Program-made: the position numbers and the translations under genes
From: Cylindrotheca closterium
Lineage: Eukaryota > Bacillariophyta > Bacillariophyceae > Bacillariales > Bacillariaceae
Direction: 5' to 3'
Assembly (NCBI GenBank): GCA_933822405.4
Contig: CAKOGP040002469.1
Location: 59,630 to 110,679 of the forward strand
Length of the DNA stretch: 51,050 bases
Notes under the pieces: model-generated
Database searches by the model: none
The model's input: the letters and a program-made list of their open reading frames with translations, nothing else
Told to the model about the DNA's origin: nothing
Part shown: in pieces, positions 20,941-32,085 of the stretch
Position numbering within the stretch: position 1 is the stretch's first letter
Layout: every line of letters starts with the position of its first letter

Positions 20941-22680
20941 ATGTCAGGAAAGCGACTTCCCGGATTCTTGCGTCGAACCAGACGGCGTGACTACCAGGAT
21001 TCAGAGGAAGAGGATTACTTCACAACGGATGATGATGATGAATCTCAAGGCAAGGGAAAGAAGAACAATAATGCTTCACAAAAGACAAATGGAAAGCAAG
21101 TGAAGTCGTCTGACGCAACAAAAAATATTAGCGGAAGCAAAGATGATGCTTCCGAATCGGCAAGTTCCGGAGGAAATGGCAAGAAAACAACGTCACTGCA
21201 AGATTCCGATGATCCAAAAGACGAGGAGACACGAGACAGCTTCATGTCCAATGGAACTGCAACTGCTTCCAGGAGTTCTTCCTCTCTAGTCAGAAGCAGC
21301 AGTAGCAACGATAGCGCAAACTTTACAGCGCCTCCTACCAAGCCAGCCAAACGCGCCGCATCCCGCAGCAGTACTCCTGTCTTGTCCTCTTCTTCGGCCC
21401 ATTTCAATCGTCCCTTGGACCGAAAGTTAAGCTATCGGGAGTCCAAATTCGACGTAATCATTGCGGATGAAAACATCAAAATGTCGGAACTGTGCAAACT
21501 GAGTTGGAATGGAGTACCGGTACGTCCTGTCGTATTATATTGTTAGATTGGATTCAATTGGGTTCAATTGTTCACTGTTCGATCATTTTTTTTCGTTTAA
21601 AGTATATGATAATGCCATCTCACATTGTCCTTCTTGTTTTCTACATACATTTTAGCGTGAATTCCGAGGCATGGCCTGGAAAATCATGTTGGGTTATTTG
21701 CCCACCAATGCAAGTCGACGGGCCAATACGTTGAAGAGAAAACGCATGGAATACAAGGATGCCATTGCGCAACACTACGACATTGATGACAATGCTCGGA
21801 CCTTGCAAGAACAAGAAACTCTGAGGCAAGTCTTGGTGGATGTCCCCAGGACGGCACCCGAAATTGCCCTCTTTCGGAACGAACGGATCAAACGAATTTT
21901 GGGTCGTCTGTTGTACATCTGGGCCATGCGGCATCCAGCTTCGTCATATGTGCAAGGCATTAATGATTTGGCGACGCCTCTGATTGCCGTATTTTTGTCG
22001 GACTATTATGAAGGAGATGATGTTCTGGATGGGAATGTCATGGTTTTGCTTTCCGAAGAGAGTTTGGACGAAGTAAGTTGGCGAACTTTGTGTGTTGTGT
22101 ACCGATGGAGTTGGGAACTTGTTAACTCATGCATCGTATGCTTTTCTCTCATGATTATAATCAACATTATGATTACTAATTTTATGACACACAGGTGGAA
22201 GCAGATGTCTATTGGTGTTTGACGAATATATTGGCCAAGATTCAAGATCATTACACAGCAGACCAACCAGGTGTCCAGCGAATGGTCATGCGGTTGGAAG
22301 AATTGATCACCCGTATCGATGGGAACCTTGCGGAACACTTGATGGATGTGGGCATTCAGTTCATTCAATTTTCCTTCAAGTGGATGAATTGTCTGTTGTT
22401 GCGAGAATTCAACCTCAAATGCGTCATTCGGTTGTGGGATACCTACATTTCGGAAGATGGTTTTGAGGATTTTCATGTCTACGTCTGTGCAGCTTTTTTG
22501 TGTCAATTCAGTGCGCAATTGCAGGCTATGGATTTTGAAAAGCTCTTTGCCTTTATGCAGGATGTACCTACTGAGAATTGGGGCGAGACAGAGGTGGAAA
22601 TGCTATTGAGTCAGGCGTATGTGCTGAGCACACTCTTTGGTGGAAGTGATGCCCATTTGACCAGTTCTTCTGCTAGGTAG
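20941..22680 (+). CDS. TBC-domain Rab GTPase-activating protein, TBC1D22/Gyp1 type
   Basis: Exons 20941-21519, 21656-22072 and 22195-22680 are joined across two phase-0 introns (GTACGT...TTTAG, GTAAGT...ACACAG), giving 493 aa. The first ~150 residues are Ser-rich and disordered. From ELCKLSWNGVP the protein is a full TBC domain: REFRGMAWKIMLGYLP, VLVDVPRTAPE with the catalytic Arg finger (I/V-x-x-D-x-x-R), and HPASSYVQGINDLATP with the Gln finger (Y-x-Q). VEADVYWCL, FKWMNCLLLREF and IRLWDTY are also typical. This block order and the preceding linker are those of TBC1D22A/B and yeast Gyp1, which stimulate GTP hydrolysis by Golgi Rabs. Which Rab is served here is inference. Confidence 0.93.
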
Positions 22681-23179
22681 AACGGTACAACTGGATATTG
22701 GTCTTGTCATTATTTGATAATAGCGCTGCAAATGAAACAGATAGCAGCTAGGAGGAGCACAAAGTGATTAGGCCGGGCAGCACTTGATAAGATCAAAGGT
22801 CTGATAACTGAAAAATTTAGAAGAATTCCACATTTGTACACTACATTTGGCAACGACATGATGGTGCCTATGGATCTATTCTCATGGGCAGTTTCTCTCG
22901 ACTAAGATATCGATGATAGAATGGTCACATTTCATGGATTCGAATTCGGCCGTGTTGACATGAAGCAAATCCGACTGACAGCACTCGAGTCCTCGTTTCA
23001 CAAGTTTCTACCATTCTCGATTAGAGTAGCTAGACTTGCCGTAAATTCGAAGTAGTCCTATTCCTCTTGGTAAACACATCGTCACTGCCTGAACTGATCG
23101 TTCTGTCGTTTCGAAAGAAGCCTGATGTAAAGATTTCAGGAGCTATCTACTATTCGAGATAGCCTTTAATTAATTCCTA
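22681..23179. other. Convergent intergenic region
   Basis: 499 bp between the 3' ends of the TBC gene and the small Cys-rich membrane protein gene. Nothing recognisable is seen. Confidence 0.5.
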
Positions 23180-23608
23180 TCAATCACAATCATTGCCCCC
23201 GGCATCGCCACCGGAATCTCCACGTCGACCGTTGGCAGAGCTGGAATTTCCGAAACGACGGTGGGATATCAGTGATCCCACGCTCAATGTGATACATCCT
23301 AGAACTAATAAAACGCCAAACGCAGCTGCCTCGGCTGGGGAGTGACACGTAAAGGACCAATCATGCCCATCTTGGCAATACAGATCGTCTTTGAACTCGC
23401 CGGGTGCCTCGTCGAGACCACAGAAATCGCAATCTGGGCAACTTGATGTCTTCCGATTGGGATCAAAACAGCAACAGGGTGGAACCAGCGTTGAGGTGAC
23501 AAAGACAGCCACTCCAATGAATAGAATCGTTAGGAGACCTAAAATACAGATGTTTCGGATGTCCTTGTCCTTCCAAATGCATTCCAAAACCCAACACCAG
23601 CAGCACAT
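23180..23608 (-). CDS. Small Cys-rich two-helix membrane protein
   Basis: 142 aa from the ATG at 23608. A Cys/Trp-rich start (MCCWCWVLECIW) precedes a hydrophobic helix (ICILGLLTILFIGVAVFV). Then comes a ~50-residue loop with eight Cys (PPCCCF, CPDCDFCG, YCQDG, FTCHSP), a second helix (AAAFGVLLVLGCITLSVG) and a Gly/Asp/Ser tail. The cysteines suggest a disulfide-bonded lumenal loop. No family was recognised. It resembles many short lineage-specific membrane proteins, so coding is likely but function is unknown. Confidence 0.6.
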   Translation of the reverse strand: MCCWCWVLECIWKDKDIRNICILGLLTILFIGVAVFVTSTLVPPCCCFDPNRKTSSCPDCDFCGLDEAPGEFKDDLYCQDGHDWSFTCHSPAEAAAFGVLLVLGCITLSVGSLISHRRFGNSSSANGRRGDSGGDAGGNDCD

Positions 23609-24219
23609 TATTTATTTTTAAAAATACCTTTCAAACGAATTTTAAAACCGACCCTTATGATACGTGAAGGAACCGAGTCTGTCCATATTCTTGTTTCGCT
23701 GGGAGGTACCGGTATGATACTGTAGTGATGTGCAGAACGCCGCAGTGATGCTTTGAGAAATCTGTAACGAGCATGCGCGTGGTGACAGTTGACAATTCTG
23801 AGACAATCAAACGGGGGATACAAGTAGACTCAAAACTCCTGCAATTATGGGGGGGAAACTTTTCAATTTTCAAGCCATTGCCATACTGTAGCATACCGGT
23901 TCATAAAACGCATGTGGGAAATTCTCTAATGCAAAAGTTTCTATTCTCTAAAATATCGTGTGATTCTCATGAGAAGAGCAATGATTCGACTTCCGGTGGT
24001 AGGACAAAATTTGCTGCCTATGATATAAAGCTTCTTGCATTCCTTTGTTGATTCATTCGTGATGAATGAGCAGTCTTGAGCGTCGAAGAAGTTCGCGAAC
24101 CAGTCAAGACTGACATTCCGTGACTGAAAGCCCAATTTCCATCCATATGCCTTTTATAGAACCACAAACTATCGATTTGGCAATTTGAATCAACATCAGT
24201 TGCTTTTGTCTACACCCTA
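23609..24219. other. Divergent intergenic region upstream of the multicopper oxidase
   Basis: 611 bp. It contains TACCGGTA (23707) next to TACTGTA (23718), and TACTGTA (23884) next to a partial TACCGGTT. A missing signal-peptide exon of the oxidase could lie here, but no convincing one was found. Confidence 0.5.
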
Positions 24220-25903
24220 ATGTCACTTACCCAACCACAGGCAATCTTCAGCGCCAATGGGACTCTCCAGACGACCATTTCATTGGAATATGGAACTGTC
24301 AACATTGGCAATAGCAATATGGAACTTCGCTCGCGACTATTGAATGGAGGCTTTCCAGGACACACACTTCGAATCAAGCCAGGAGATACCTTGAAGATCG
24401 ACTTCGAAAACAATCTGGAGTCCCAAGGCCTGGGATATGTTCACAACCAATATTCGGCAGCTGACGAATCCAACTTGCACTTTCATGGACTCCATGGTAA
24501 GTGCCACCTTGCCTTTTATTCCTCCCCAACAAACTCGCCGCCTTCGTTATCTTACAAGAACCTTTGTCATTATAGTAAGTGGAGAGCTGCCAAGTGATGA
24601 CGTGACATACTTTGTAGAGCCTGGCGAATTCTACAATTACACCACCACCTTGCCCGACGATCATATGCCAGGGACATTTTGGATGCATCCCCATCGCCAC
24701 GGCAGTACCACCCTCCAGGTTGGCGGTGGAGCACTGTCAGCCATTATCGTGGAGGACGAGCCTGGAAGTCTGCCTCAGCAGGTGGAAGATGCTACTGAAA
24801 TTATTCTCGTCGCTCATTACATGAACATTGGTGAGTTTGCAGCGATCACTCGGGCATCCAGCGACCCACTCTTTGGGATGACCAACACTCCTCCAGGGGA
24901 TTTCATCACGATCAACGGCCAGCTCAATCCCACCATTTCTACACGAGCTGGAGAATGGATGCGATTTCGAGTCATTTGGAACAATTTCTTTGAAGGCAGC
25001 CTGGATATGCGGATCGACGGCTGTGAAATGCAGCTATTAGCCAAGGATGGCATATACATTCGTGACTTTCCAAGGTCGATTGGATTCGCTCCCATCGTTC
25101 CTGGTGGTCGAGCTGACATTATGGTCCGTTGTCTGGAACCATCCAGGACCTACGATATCACCGGACTCGGTAGTCCCATGGCCTCCATCGTCACGACTTC
25201 AGATTCTGCGGTAGGTTCCAGCAAGCTCGAGCCCTGGGTTCCAGATTATCCCGAGTATTTGACCGATTTGCGAGGAGTTGCTGCTAGTCCAGGTTGTGGG
25301 TGTACCACTCAAATGTTCGGAACCTTGGTCAACAATATGCCATATGCCACGAACCAAATTCTTCATACCTCTTACATTGGAGCAGTTGTGGAACGGACCT
25401 TAGATGTTGATGACCACCCATATCATCAACACGTGTATCCCTATCAACTTGTCTCTGGCTTCGACGGATACGACCAAGTTGGAGACTGGCACGACACCGT
25501 GATGGGAAATGGTGTTATAAGGTATGTTCCAACCGAGTATACGGGGAAAATAATGGTCCATTGCCACAAGTTGATTCACGAGGATCTAGGGATGATGGCG
25601 ATCGAGAATGTGACTTCGACTGGCACGTGCACCTGTACAGCACCTGCTGACTTTACAGCTGCTATCGCTGGGGGTTCTGTAGCTTTGGTGTCAGTCATAG
25701 CCCTTGCAGTCTATTGTTGCATTCGTCGTCGCCGCCGCCGTCGTCAACGCGAAGCCTCTGAAGAAGAAACGGATGCACCGGACAACAAAAGTAGAGCCTT
25801 GGTGGCAGAGGACTCCAATGGGACCACCGAAAGCAACGACGTGGAACCGCAAATTTCAACAAAAGGTTCGGTATCATCTGGTTTTAAAACGCCTCATCTT
25901 TAA
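24220..25903 (+). CDS. Membrane-anchored multicopper oxidase
   Basis: Exons 24220-24496 and 24576-25903 are joined across a 79-nt GTAAGT...TATAG phase-1 intron (534 aa). All four copper-binding segments are present in order: HFHGLH (87-92), WMHPHRHG (128-135), HPYHQHVYPYQL, and HCHKLIHEDLGMM with the type 1 Cys. They supply ligands for the mononuclear and trinuclear copper sites of laccase/ferroxidase-type enzymes. A C-terminal helix (AAIAGGSVALVSVIALAVYC) is followed by a poly-Arg stop-transfer run and an acidic tail, so the catalytic part should face the lumen or outside. No signal peptide follows the ATG at 24220. A CCACAG just before 24241 could be an acceptor for an unseen 5' exon. A role in iron or copper oxidation for uptake is plausible; the substrate is not readable. 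Confidence 0.88.
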
Positions 25904-25971
25904 ATGACTAGATGGCGACGACGATACCAATCACCCATTTGCAGATGTATGTGGCAAGCAAGCAACAAATT

Positions 25972-28206
25972 TCACATGCCCCATGCAGCCAAGTGCTGAG
26001 ATGTAGCCTCATATTGTAAAAGCTCCTCTTCATGCAGTATTCCAGCATACGATGCAATCTTATCTTCATACGTTGCTAGCATAACAGGCCCTTGATTAAG
26101 CATCGGAAGGTTGCAATCAACATTCTCTGGTGAAGGGCACTTTGCTGCTTCAATAAAGTCATCTTGGAAGGTTCGACTTTCCCGAAGTCTTTCTCGTATT
26201 TTCTGAGCAAAAGATACGAGGAAAGCAAACGACTGTTCGTCGCATTCTGCGTAAAATTCAATAGCTCGAACATCCCTACTGAATGCTGCCATCATAACGT
26301 CCCTGTCAAACAAAAGCTCTTTGGAGATATATCGAATAATCCGTGCATCAACTGCCAACGCCTGAATCACAAAAGCTTTGTCACTCTTCAGCATATCGGA
26401 TGCCCACTGAAATTGAATCCAGAAATGCTTTGTCGCGGTAACAATTATCGCCTTGTCTTCCGTGAAATACGGTGGAAAAGCCAAACCCATCCATTCTCCT
26501 CCGGATTCTAACCATGCCATGGCAACTGCTCGATTATGCCACATTTCTCTCCGAATGTCTTTGTACATAGGTCTCTGATGGGAGAATATATTCATTGCCC
26601 TATGATTTCGAATCGCGCAAGCAACAAATTCGGGATGGTCCAGTTGGTGGGTACTTGACACGATATGCAATGAAGCAGCGGATTTTTTGGCGACCGCCAT
26701 CAAAATGTCCCTATCACCTCGAAGTTCGTCGGAGCAGTATTCCCAAAAACGCGGTTGGTGCTTGATAGCGTAAAGCATGAGGGCCTTATCATTTCGGATG
26801 TCAATGACTGAGTTCGCAACTATCAGTGGATGCAAGTCGGTATAAAAACAATGTCTTGCAATCAGTTCCATTACCAAGTTGCGGTCTGACAGAACCTCAG
26901 GGCACTTGTGAACGACATCCCAAATGATGGTACGGTCAATATATCCCCTCTTTACAACTGCAGATGCGACTTGGATATTGGTTTTCATCTCGAGGGGAAG
27001 AGCTTCCCATAATCGCCTTGACAGAGATGCAGCTGTCTTCGCAACAAAATTTGCATCGGATCGAAATACCTCTGGTATCATTGACCATTCCAAATTTCTA
27101 TTAGAAATTGAGTGCAAACAGAAACTTTCGTCGCCTCCATATTTGTCGAGACATAACTTGAGGCTTTCAGTAGAAGCTCCTTTGATGATGCTTTTTGCGA
27201 ACTCTTGATATTCCATCAGGAGGTCCCTCTCCACGTCCGCTGGTACACCACACTTTCGACTGTGATCTGATGCTTTGCTATTCTGTGCGCAAGCTGCCAT
27301 CACGATCTTCTCGTTTCGCCGAAGATCACCAGATGCATGATGAAGATTCAAACCCAGTTGTTGGACACAGCCCATAACGACGTCGAAATCGCTTCGCAGT
27401 CGTTGAGATGCATACATTAATGATTGATTCTCAGGCCTTTCGTTGTGGATTTGTAACTCATACTGCCTTTCCTCCACGTCCTCGTTAGATTGACTGCGAA
27501 AGCTCTTTACGGCATTGATTAAAAAGTCCTTGTCATCTAGCAATCTTTCAGAACAATCCCTCATCCAAGAAAGCTGACTCTCTTGATGCTGAAATAACGC
27601 AAGCATAAGCTCTGCGTCTGACCGGATATCTTTGGAGAAAAATTGCAACAGCTCAGACGGCAGTTCACGGCTTTTGAGAACATGTCGAAATATGTCTTTA
27701 TCATCCCTCCAGTGTCCCGGCATGGACTTGACAACTAAGGGCTGGCGCTGCACAACTTCCAACATGATGCTTTTGTCGTCGCAAAGTGGGGCAGGCACAA
27801 CAAATCCTGCAGTGCGAAATGCTCTCTCAAAGCACTCATGGTGAACTCTTGCCATGAATATTTCTGGGTCAGTCCGAATATGCAATGGAAAGACATCTTC
27901 ATCAAAGCTCTTCAACTCGTGAGGCAGCTCATTCGACTCGAGAGCAACAAGAATAAAGTCTTTGTCTTGTTTTTCACTCCACGATAGGTCGCTCCAGGTA
28001 GTATGGATCTCAAGCCCAGCACACTTCAGCTTTGTCAACTTGCAATACCTCTCTTGCTCAACGAGCAATCTTTTCAATTTGTCTTGCCAGCTGTTGATTT
28101 GTCTCCTGCACTCCAGAATTTGATGGCACCTTGTTTCATTGTCTTCTATTGAAGGTCGATGCGGGAGACTATGATAGCTGCTTTCTCTCTGAATCACTGT
28201 TTTCAT
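25972..28206 (-). CDS. DUF4116-repeat protein
   Basis: 744 aa, single exon. Most of the protein is made of imperfect ~45-50-residue helical repeats of the DUF4116 type, with the recurring pattern (L)-R-x-D-(R/K)-x-x-(V/L/M)-x-x-A-(V/I). Examples are LLDDKDFLINAVKSF, LRSDFDVVMGCV, IRNDKALMLYAIKH, LRGDRDILMAVAKK and LFDRDVMMAAFSRD. The N-terminus has a short coiled-coil-like stretch (LECRRQINSWQDKLKRLLVE). The family is common in diatoms and other protists and also occurs in large algal viruses. Its molecular role is unknown; repeat architecture suggests a binding scaffold. No transmembrane or signal segment is seen. Confidence 0.8.
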   Translation of the reverse strand: MKTVIQRESSYHSLPHRPSIEDNETRCHQILECRRQINSWQDKLKRLLVEQERYCKLTKLKCAGLEIHTTWSDLSWSEKQDKDFILVALESNELPHELKSFDEDVFPLHIRTDPEIFMARVHHECFERAFRTAGFVVPAPLCDDKSIMLEVVQRQPLVVKSMPGHWRDDKDIFRHVLKSRELPSELLQFFSKDIRSDAELMLALFQHQESQLSWMRDCSERLLDDKDFLINAVKSFRSQSNEDVEERQYELQIHNERPENQSLMYASQRLRSDFDVVMGCVQQLGLNLHHASGDLRRNEKIVMAACAQNSKASDHSRKCGVPADVERDLLMEYQEFAKSIIKGASTESLKLCLDKYGGDESFCLHSISNRNLEWSMIPEVFRSDANFVAKTAASLSRRLWEALPLEMKTNIQVASAVVKRGYIDRTIIWDVVHKCPEVLSDRNLVMELIARHCFYTDLHPLIVANSVIDIRNDKALMLYAIKHQPRFWEYCSDELRGDRDILMAVAKKSAASLHIVSSTHQLDHPEFVACAIRNHRAMNIFSHQRPMYKDIRREMWHNRAVAMAWLESGGEWMGLAFPPYFTEDKAIIVTATKHFWIQFQWASDMLKSDKAFVIQALAVDARIIRYISKELLFDRDVMMAAFSRDVRAIEFYAECDEQSFAFLVSFAQKIRERLRESRTFQDDFIEAAKCPSPENVDCNLPMLNQGPVMLATYEDKIASYAGILHEEELLQYEATSQHLAAWGM

Positions 28207-28479
28207 GACAAAAAGGTTCTAGTGTCACATGAGATAGACAGCAGTTTATGTTGTACTGCTGTGCTTCCGACAATATGGTAGATCATACCTACGGTATATA
28301 TTTTATGATATATAGGCTACGATGACCATCATCGCGCGACATTATTTACGCGGTATGGTCCTGCTCGAAAATATATGGATTCAAGATAATATGTACACCT
28401 GCACCATAAGATACTGTAGATTATTATCATGGAACTGGTCTTAATGAAAACTATTTATTATACATGCTGATATCTTATA

Positions 28480-30216
28480 TTAATACATTTCCACATCGTA
28501 GAATCTTCTGTCTGCAGAACTCATTAGTCCGGCGCCAAAGCCACGGAGGTCCCCCCTGACGTTGGGCTTCAACTTGAGATGTTTCTTATCGGCTAATTCG
28601 GATCGGTACAAGCCATCTTGATCGTAATCAAAAATTTCGTCATCATCCATCCACTTCTTCAAGTTGTTCTCGTAGTCACATTCGGCCAAGGCTTTATCTC
28701 GAGCATGCTTCTCTCTCATGTATTGCCGTCTCTTGCCATTGAGAAGAAACAACAGACCAGCCCCACATACAGCACTCAACCACCAGAAAACTTGCAAATG
28801 CCCGGTGTTGCTATCGTCGCTGATGATGTCGACTTGTTGAGCTGTCAAGATAATGTCACGAGATAGGTCACTCTCGCCAGTGTGAATATCAATGTCGACC
28901 AACATGACTTTGTTCTCGCCACGGTGAAGTACTCGTGTATTCATCAAGGCAATCAATTCTTTGCCGTCGTGGCTGACATCCAAGTCCACCAAGACGTCGT
29001 CTCCCCGCTCGTGGGTGACCAGTTCGGAATCTAGCTTTTGAGCCCACATCTGATCTCCAGTGTAATCAAACCGGCTCACAAAGACATCGCTTACGATTTT
29101 ACCAGTCTCGGCTTCCTTCACCATTTGCATGCCACCAACAAAGACTCCGCGATAGTGAGCTTCACACCGAAGGTTATCATAGGATCCTTGGATTTGCTTC
29201 TTCCACTTGACTTCAAGAGTCTTGGTGTCCATCTTTATCACAAATGCTCCGCCTTGCTGTTCAGCGTCATCGGCTATGGTACCTTCAGTCACACCGACAA
29301 TGAAGACATATTCCTTGTGGGTACAGATCGAATGGACAAAGTCATCAGCTTCCTCCTCAGACTGAATGCGATTATCAGCTCCTCCAAAGACAATTTCTCC
29401 AGTCGTTTCATCGAAGATAGCAACGTAACCGTCCCAATCAATTTTGTCTCGGGGGTAGGCGCCAATGTGTTCTCCACTTCCAGTGGTAGATCCTGCCACC
29501 ATAAATCGATTTTGATGTTTCAGGTGCACAATCTTGGCAATCGTTGTGACACCAAAATGTGTTTTGAGGTGCTTGTCAAAATGCACACGTCCAGTGTTGG
29601 TGCTCATCTTGGTCAATCGACTTACTGTAGATGTCATGTGATTGGGAGTTTTCAGGCGATCCCAGAACTTGATCAAGTCGTTAAGGTTCAATCCCTGTTC
29701 ATTCCCGACATCTCCCTCAAAGGGCAGACCCTTGTATTGGTGAAAGCCAACAATGACCTTGTCTCCCTCATTATGACTCATGGTCACGGGGTAGTATTCC
29801 TTGGAAAGGGCATAGGTGTGCTCCAAATGTTCGTAGTCATACAATGTGACCAAATCTGACATGCCCGCCGAAGTTCCGGTAACGACAGATTGACTTTGCA
29901 AGTCTCCTTGGTCGACCACGACAACATCTCCAAAGCACAGTTCTGGTGTATGGACTGCTTGACGTTCAAAGTGAGCCTTGGTGAAGTTTCCAGTCACCAT
30001 GAAACACGAAGTTGGCTTGCCATTGGCCGCGTCCATGTCCCAAAAGGATTCCTCGTAAATCGTTCCGACAACGACCAAATCACCAGTTTTCGGGTCCCGT
30101 GTCACACCTGTTGCGACACCGCCACTTCCCCCGGAATGAATAACTTTACCGACAGCAGTGGTCGAGGCCAGAAGTGGCCATAAAAGAAATTTTGATCGTG
30201 ATGTTGATGTTTTCAT
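28480..30216 (-). CDS. Secreted beta-propeller-like type I membrane protein 1
   Basis: 578 aa from the ATG at 30216 (12 more in-frame codons upstream begin with TTG). A hydrophobic signal-like segment (KFLLWPLLASTTAVG) starts the protein. The ~480-residue ectodomain has repeated beta-strand motifs such as GDLVVVGTIYEES, KIDWDGYVAIFDETTGE, EYVFIVGVTEG, GGAFVIKMD and DVFVSRFDYTGDQMWAQKL, typical of SBBP/PQQ-like propellers. A single helix (VFWWLSAVCGAGLLFLLNG) is followed by an ~80-residue charged tail with DYDQDG. The same order is found in the protein at 37498-39252, so the two are paralogs. A cell-surface or lumenal binding role is inferred. Confidence 0.75.
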   Translation of the reverse strand: MKTSTSRSKFLLWPLLASTTAVGKVIHSGGSGGVATGVTRDPKTGDLVVVGTIYEESFWDMDAANGKPTSCFMVTGNFTKAHFERQAVHTPELCFGDVVVVDQGDLQSQSVVTGTSAGMSDLVTLYDYEHLEHTYALSKEYYPVTMSHNEGDKVIVGFHQYKGLPFEGDVGNEQGLNLNDLIKFWDRLKTPNHMTSTVSRLTKMSTNTGRVHFDKHLKTHFGVTTIAKIVHLKHQNRFMVAGSTTGSGEHIGAYPRDKIDWDGYVAIFDETTGEIVFGGADNRIQSEEEADDFVHSICTHKEYVFIVGVTEGTIADDAEQQGGAFVIKMDTKTLEVKWKKQIQGSYDNLRCEAHYRGVFVGGMQMVKEAETGKIVSDVFVSRFDYTGDQMWAQKLDSELVTHERGDDVLVDLDVSHDGKELIALMNTRVLHRGENKVMLVDIDIHTGESDLSRDIILTAQQVDIISDDSNTGHLQVFWWLSAVCGAGLLFLLNGKRRQYMREKHARDKALAECDYENNLKKWMDDDEIFDYDQDGLYRSELADKKHLKLKPNVRGDLRGFGAGLMSSADRRFYDVEMY

Positions 30217-31326
30217 TGTGAAGGTATCTTCTTGTTGTTTGGCTTGATTCAATCTTGATTGTGTCCGTGCTCTAGCAATTGAAAGTATTGATGACTATGT
30301 TTTGATGTCCCTTACACACAAGTCCTTATGATTCAAACGTCTTGTGATGTATGGTTTTGTGTGAAGCAATTGTGCCGTGTGTGTGGATTCTGTCGCCCAA
30401 GTTTCGGTTCCAGGTTTCTTGGATCTTGTAAGCTCGCCATTTTTTGTCACGGTTTGTCAGTCACGAACAATTTTCCCATAGTGCGGCTGGAGGGTTTGGC
30501 TGGCACATGCTAACAGACTTTGGGGTTTGTATTGGTAGGATAGCCATGCTGAACATTCTACGTCAGCACACCAGCAAAGGGTCTATTTCGAAAGTCCACA
30601 TATTCAATATGCTGGTATCTTGCAGTAGTGAGTTTCAAGGAGCAGCAAGGTCAAGAGCAAATTGCGAACACAGCCACCAGCCACCACCAGCAGCTCCAGG
30701 CAGCAACAAAGGCCGGGCAAGAAGAACGAAGGGTGAACCCACTTTTTTTTTCTTTCTTCAAAGCAACAAGGAGCCGTTCTATTCCCACGTGAACAATGAG
30801 GTATTCTTCATCAAACATTGTACGAATAGTCGCCTTCAGTGCACTCTTTCTTTTAGCTTCTTTCTCATGTTCTCATGCAACCAAAAAGTAAAGTTATTCG
30901 TTTGAGTCAACATAGTACTTTGAAAGCTTCTTTGACTCGACTGTCATTGTGACAGTCACCGGCTATGTGAAAATGTCTTGCAAGAATGGAACAACAACCC
31001 TTACTGTATATTCTACGAGAGTTTTGGTACATGTCCACGAGATGCCATGCTCGGACGACGCCACACAAAGCGAAAGGGAGTAAGTAAACAAACGTTTCGC
31101 ACGTTCTGTGCACTCTGCGATGCTGCATTGCCGTGACCTTTTTGACGTCCAACAAAAGAGGTGGTACCGCAGCACACTAGCAAACATTCCAGATCTGCTC
31201 AACCTCATGAGATAGGAACAACGCAATATACATGAGACATTCATCATCAGTACAATAGAGATCACTTGACTGAAGACCAAAAGAAAAAACGACAAAGACA
31301 ACCATTAAGCACCTGAAAACCTAAGA
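30217..31326. other. Divergent intergenic region
   Basis: 1.1 kb between the propeller gene (-) and the DUF4262-like gene (+). Open frames of up to 153 codons have no recognisable similarity. One TACTGTA is at 31002. Nothing else is seen. Confidence 0.5.
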
Positions 31327-32085
31327 ATGATGACCCATATGGATGAACCACAAGTTGAAGAACATACCCAAGGAGCAGCTGACGCTGCCTGTCAAACACC
31401 GCTAGAGGCAGGGCATCACTGGGTGAATTTTGTCTTTCCAGTAAAAGAATATGGCTTTGTTTATACGGAAGGTTTATATGAATTATATTCACATCCTGAA
31501 TTCATAGTCTTTGATGTTCCGAAAGAAAAGGTGGACCGAGTTTGCGCTGCCATGAATTTCTTGGCGGACAGACTCAAAAGTGGCCATCGTGTGGGAGGAG
31601 GACAAAGTCTAGGCTCGCAAGGACTGATATTGAGGGCACAATTGGTGGTAGACGAAGCCTTGCACAGCCGTATATGGGATACCTTCATGTGCAGGGCGAA
31701 TGTAGACTGTCAGATTATGGTGCTGTCGCCATTGTTTAAGGAAGCACAAGATTGGGGATCCTTTCCGGATGCGCCCAAGAGCAAAACAGTTTTAAGGAAT
31801 ACCATCTTTGCCAAGCTGCAGGGACGTCGGTTACACTGGTACATTGATGGAAACCCATCCAATAAATCAGATTGGAACATTCAGCAGATTAGTCACTTTG
31901 ATACCTTTTCAAGTGCAGATTTGGTAGTTGACTGGGCAAAGTATTTGACAGAACATGAAATTACATTTGTCAAGGAGAATATGACACATTTTGCCAGTCT
32001 TTACAAGCCACGTCCATTGAAGGAGCATTTCACATCGGAAGACGAAAACTTGCTAATGTACATGGGAACGCATGCAACTAATTAA
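31327..32085 (+). CDS. DUF4262-like protein
   Basis: 252 aa, single exon. HWVNFVFPVKEYGFVYTEGL followed by YSHPEFIVFDVPKEKVDRV matches the DUF4262 signature, in which a predicted YT-x-GL strand is followed by a HPE(L/F)I-V-F strand. The rest (GRRLHWYIDGNPSNKSDWNI and onward) was not recognised. The first of two Met codons (M1, M5) was taken as start. DUF4262 proteins occur in bacteria and scattered protists and have no established function, so horizontal origin is possible but untested. Confidence 0.7.
   Translation: MMTHMDEPQVEEHTQGAADAACQTPLEAGHHWVNFVFPVKEYGFVYTEGLYELYSHPEFIVFDVPKEKVDRVCAAMNFLADRLKSGHRVGGGQSLGSQGLILRAQLVVDEALHSRIWDTFMCRANVDCQIMVLSPLFKEAQDWGSFPDAPKSKTVLRNTIFAKLQGRRLHWYIDGNPSNKSDWNIQQISHFDTFSSADLVVDWAKYLTEHEITFVKENMTHFASLYKPRPLKEHFTSEDENLLMYMGTHATN

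Noticed and set aside
29038..29859. 273-codon plus-strand frame
   Set aside because: Antisense of beta-propeller gene 1, which has a signal peptide, anchor and paralog.
30444..30905. 153-codon plus-strand frame in the divergent gap
   Set aside because: Low-complexity, no ATG context or similarity, not supported by splice signals.
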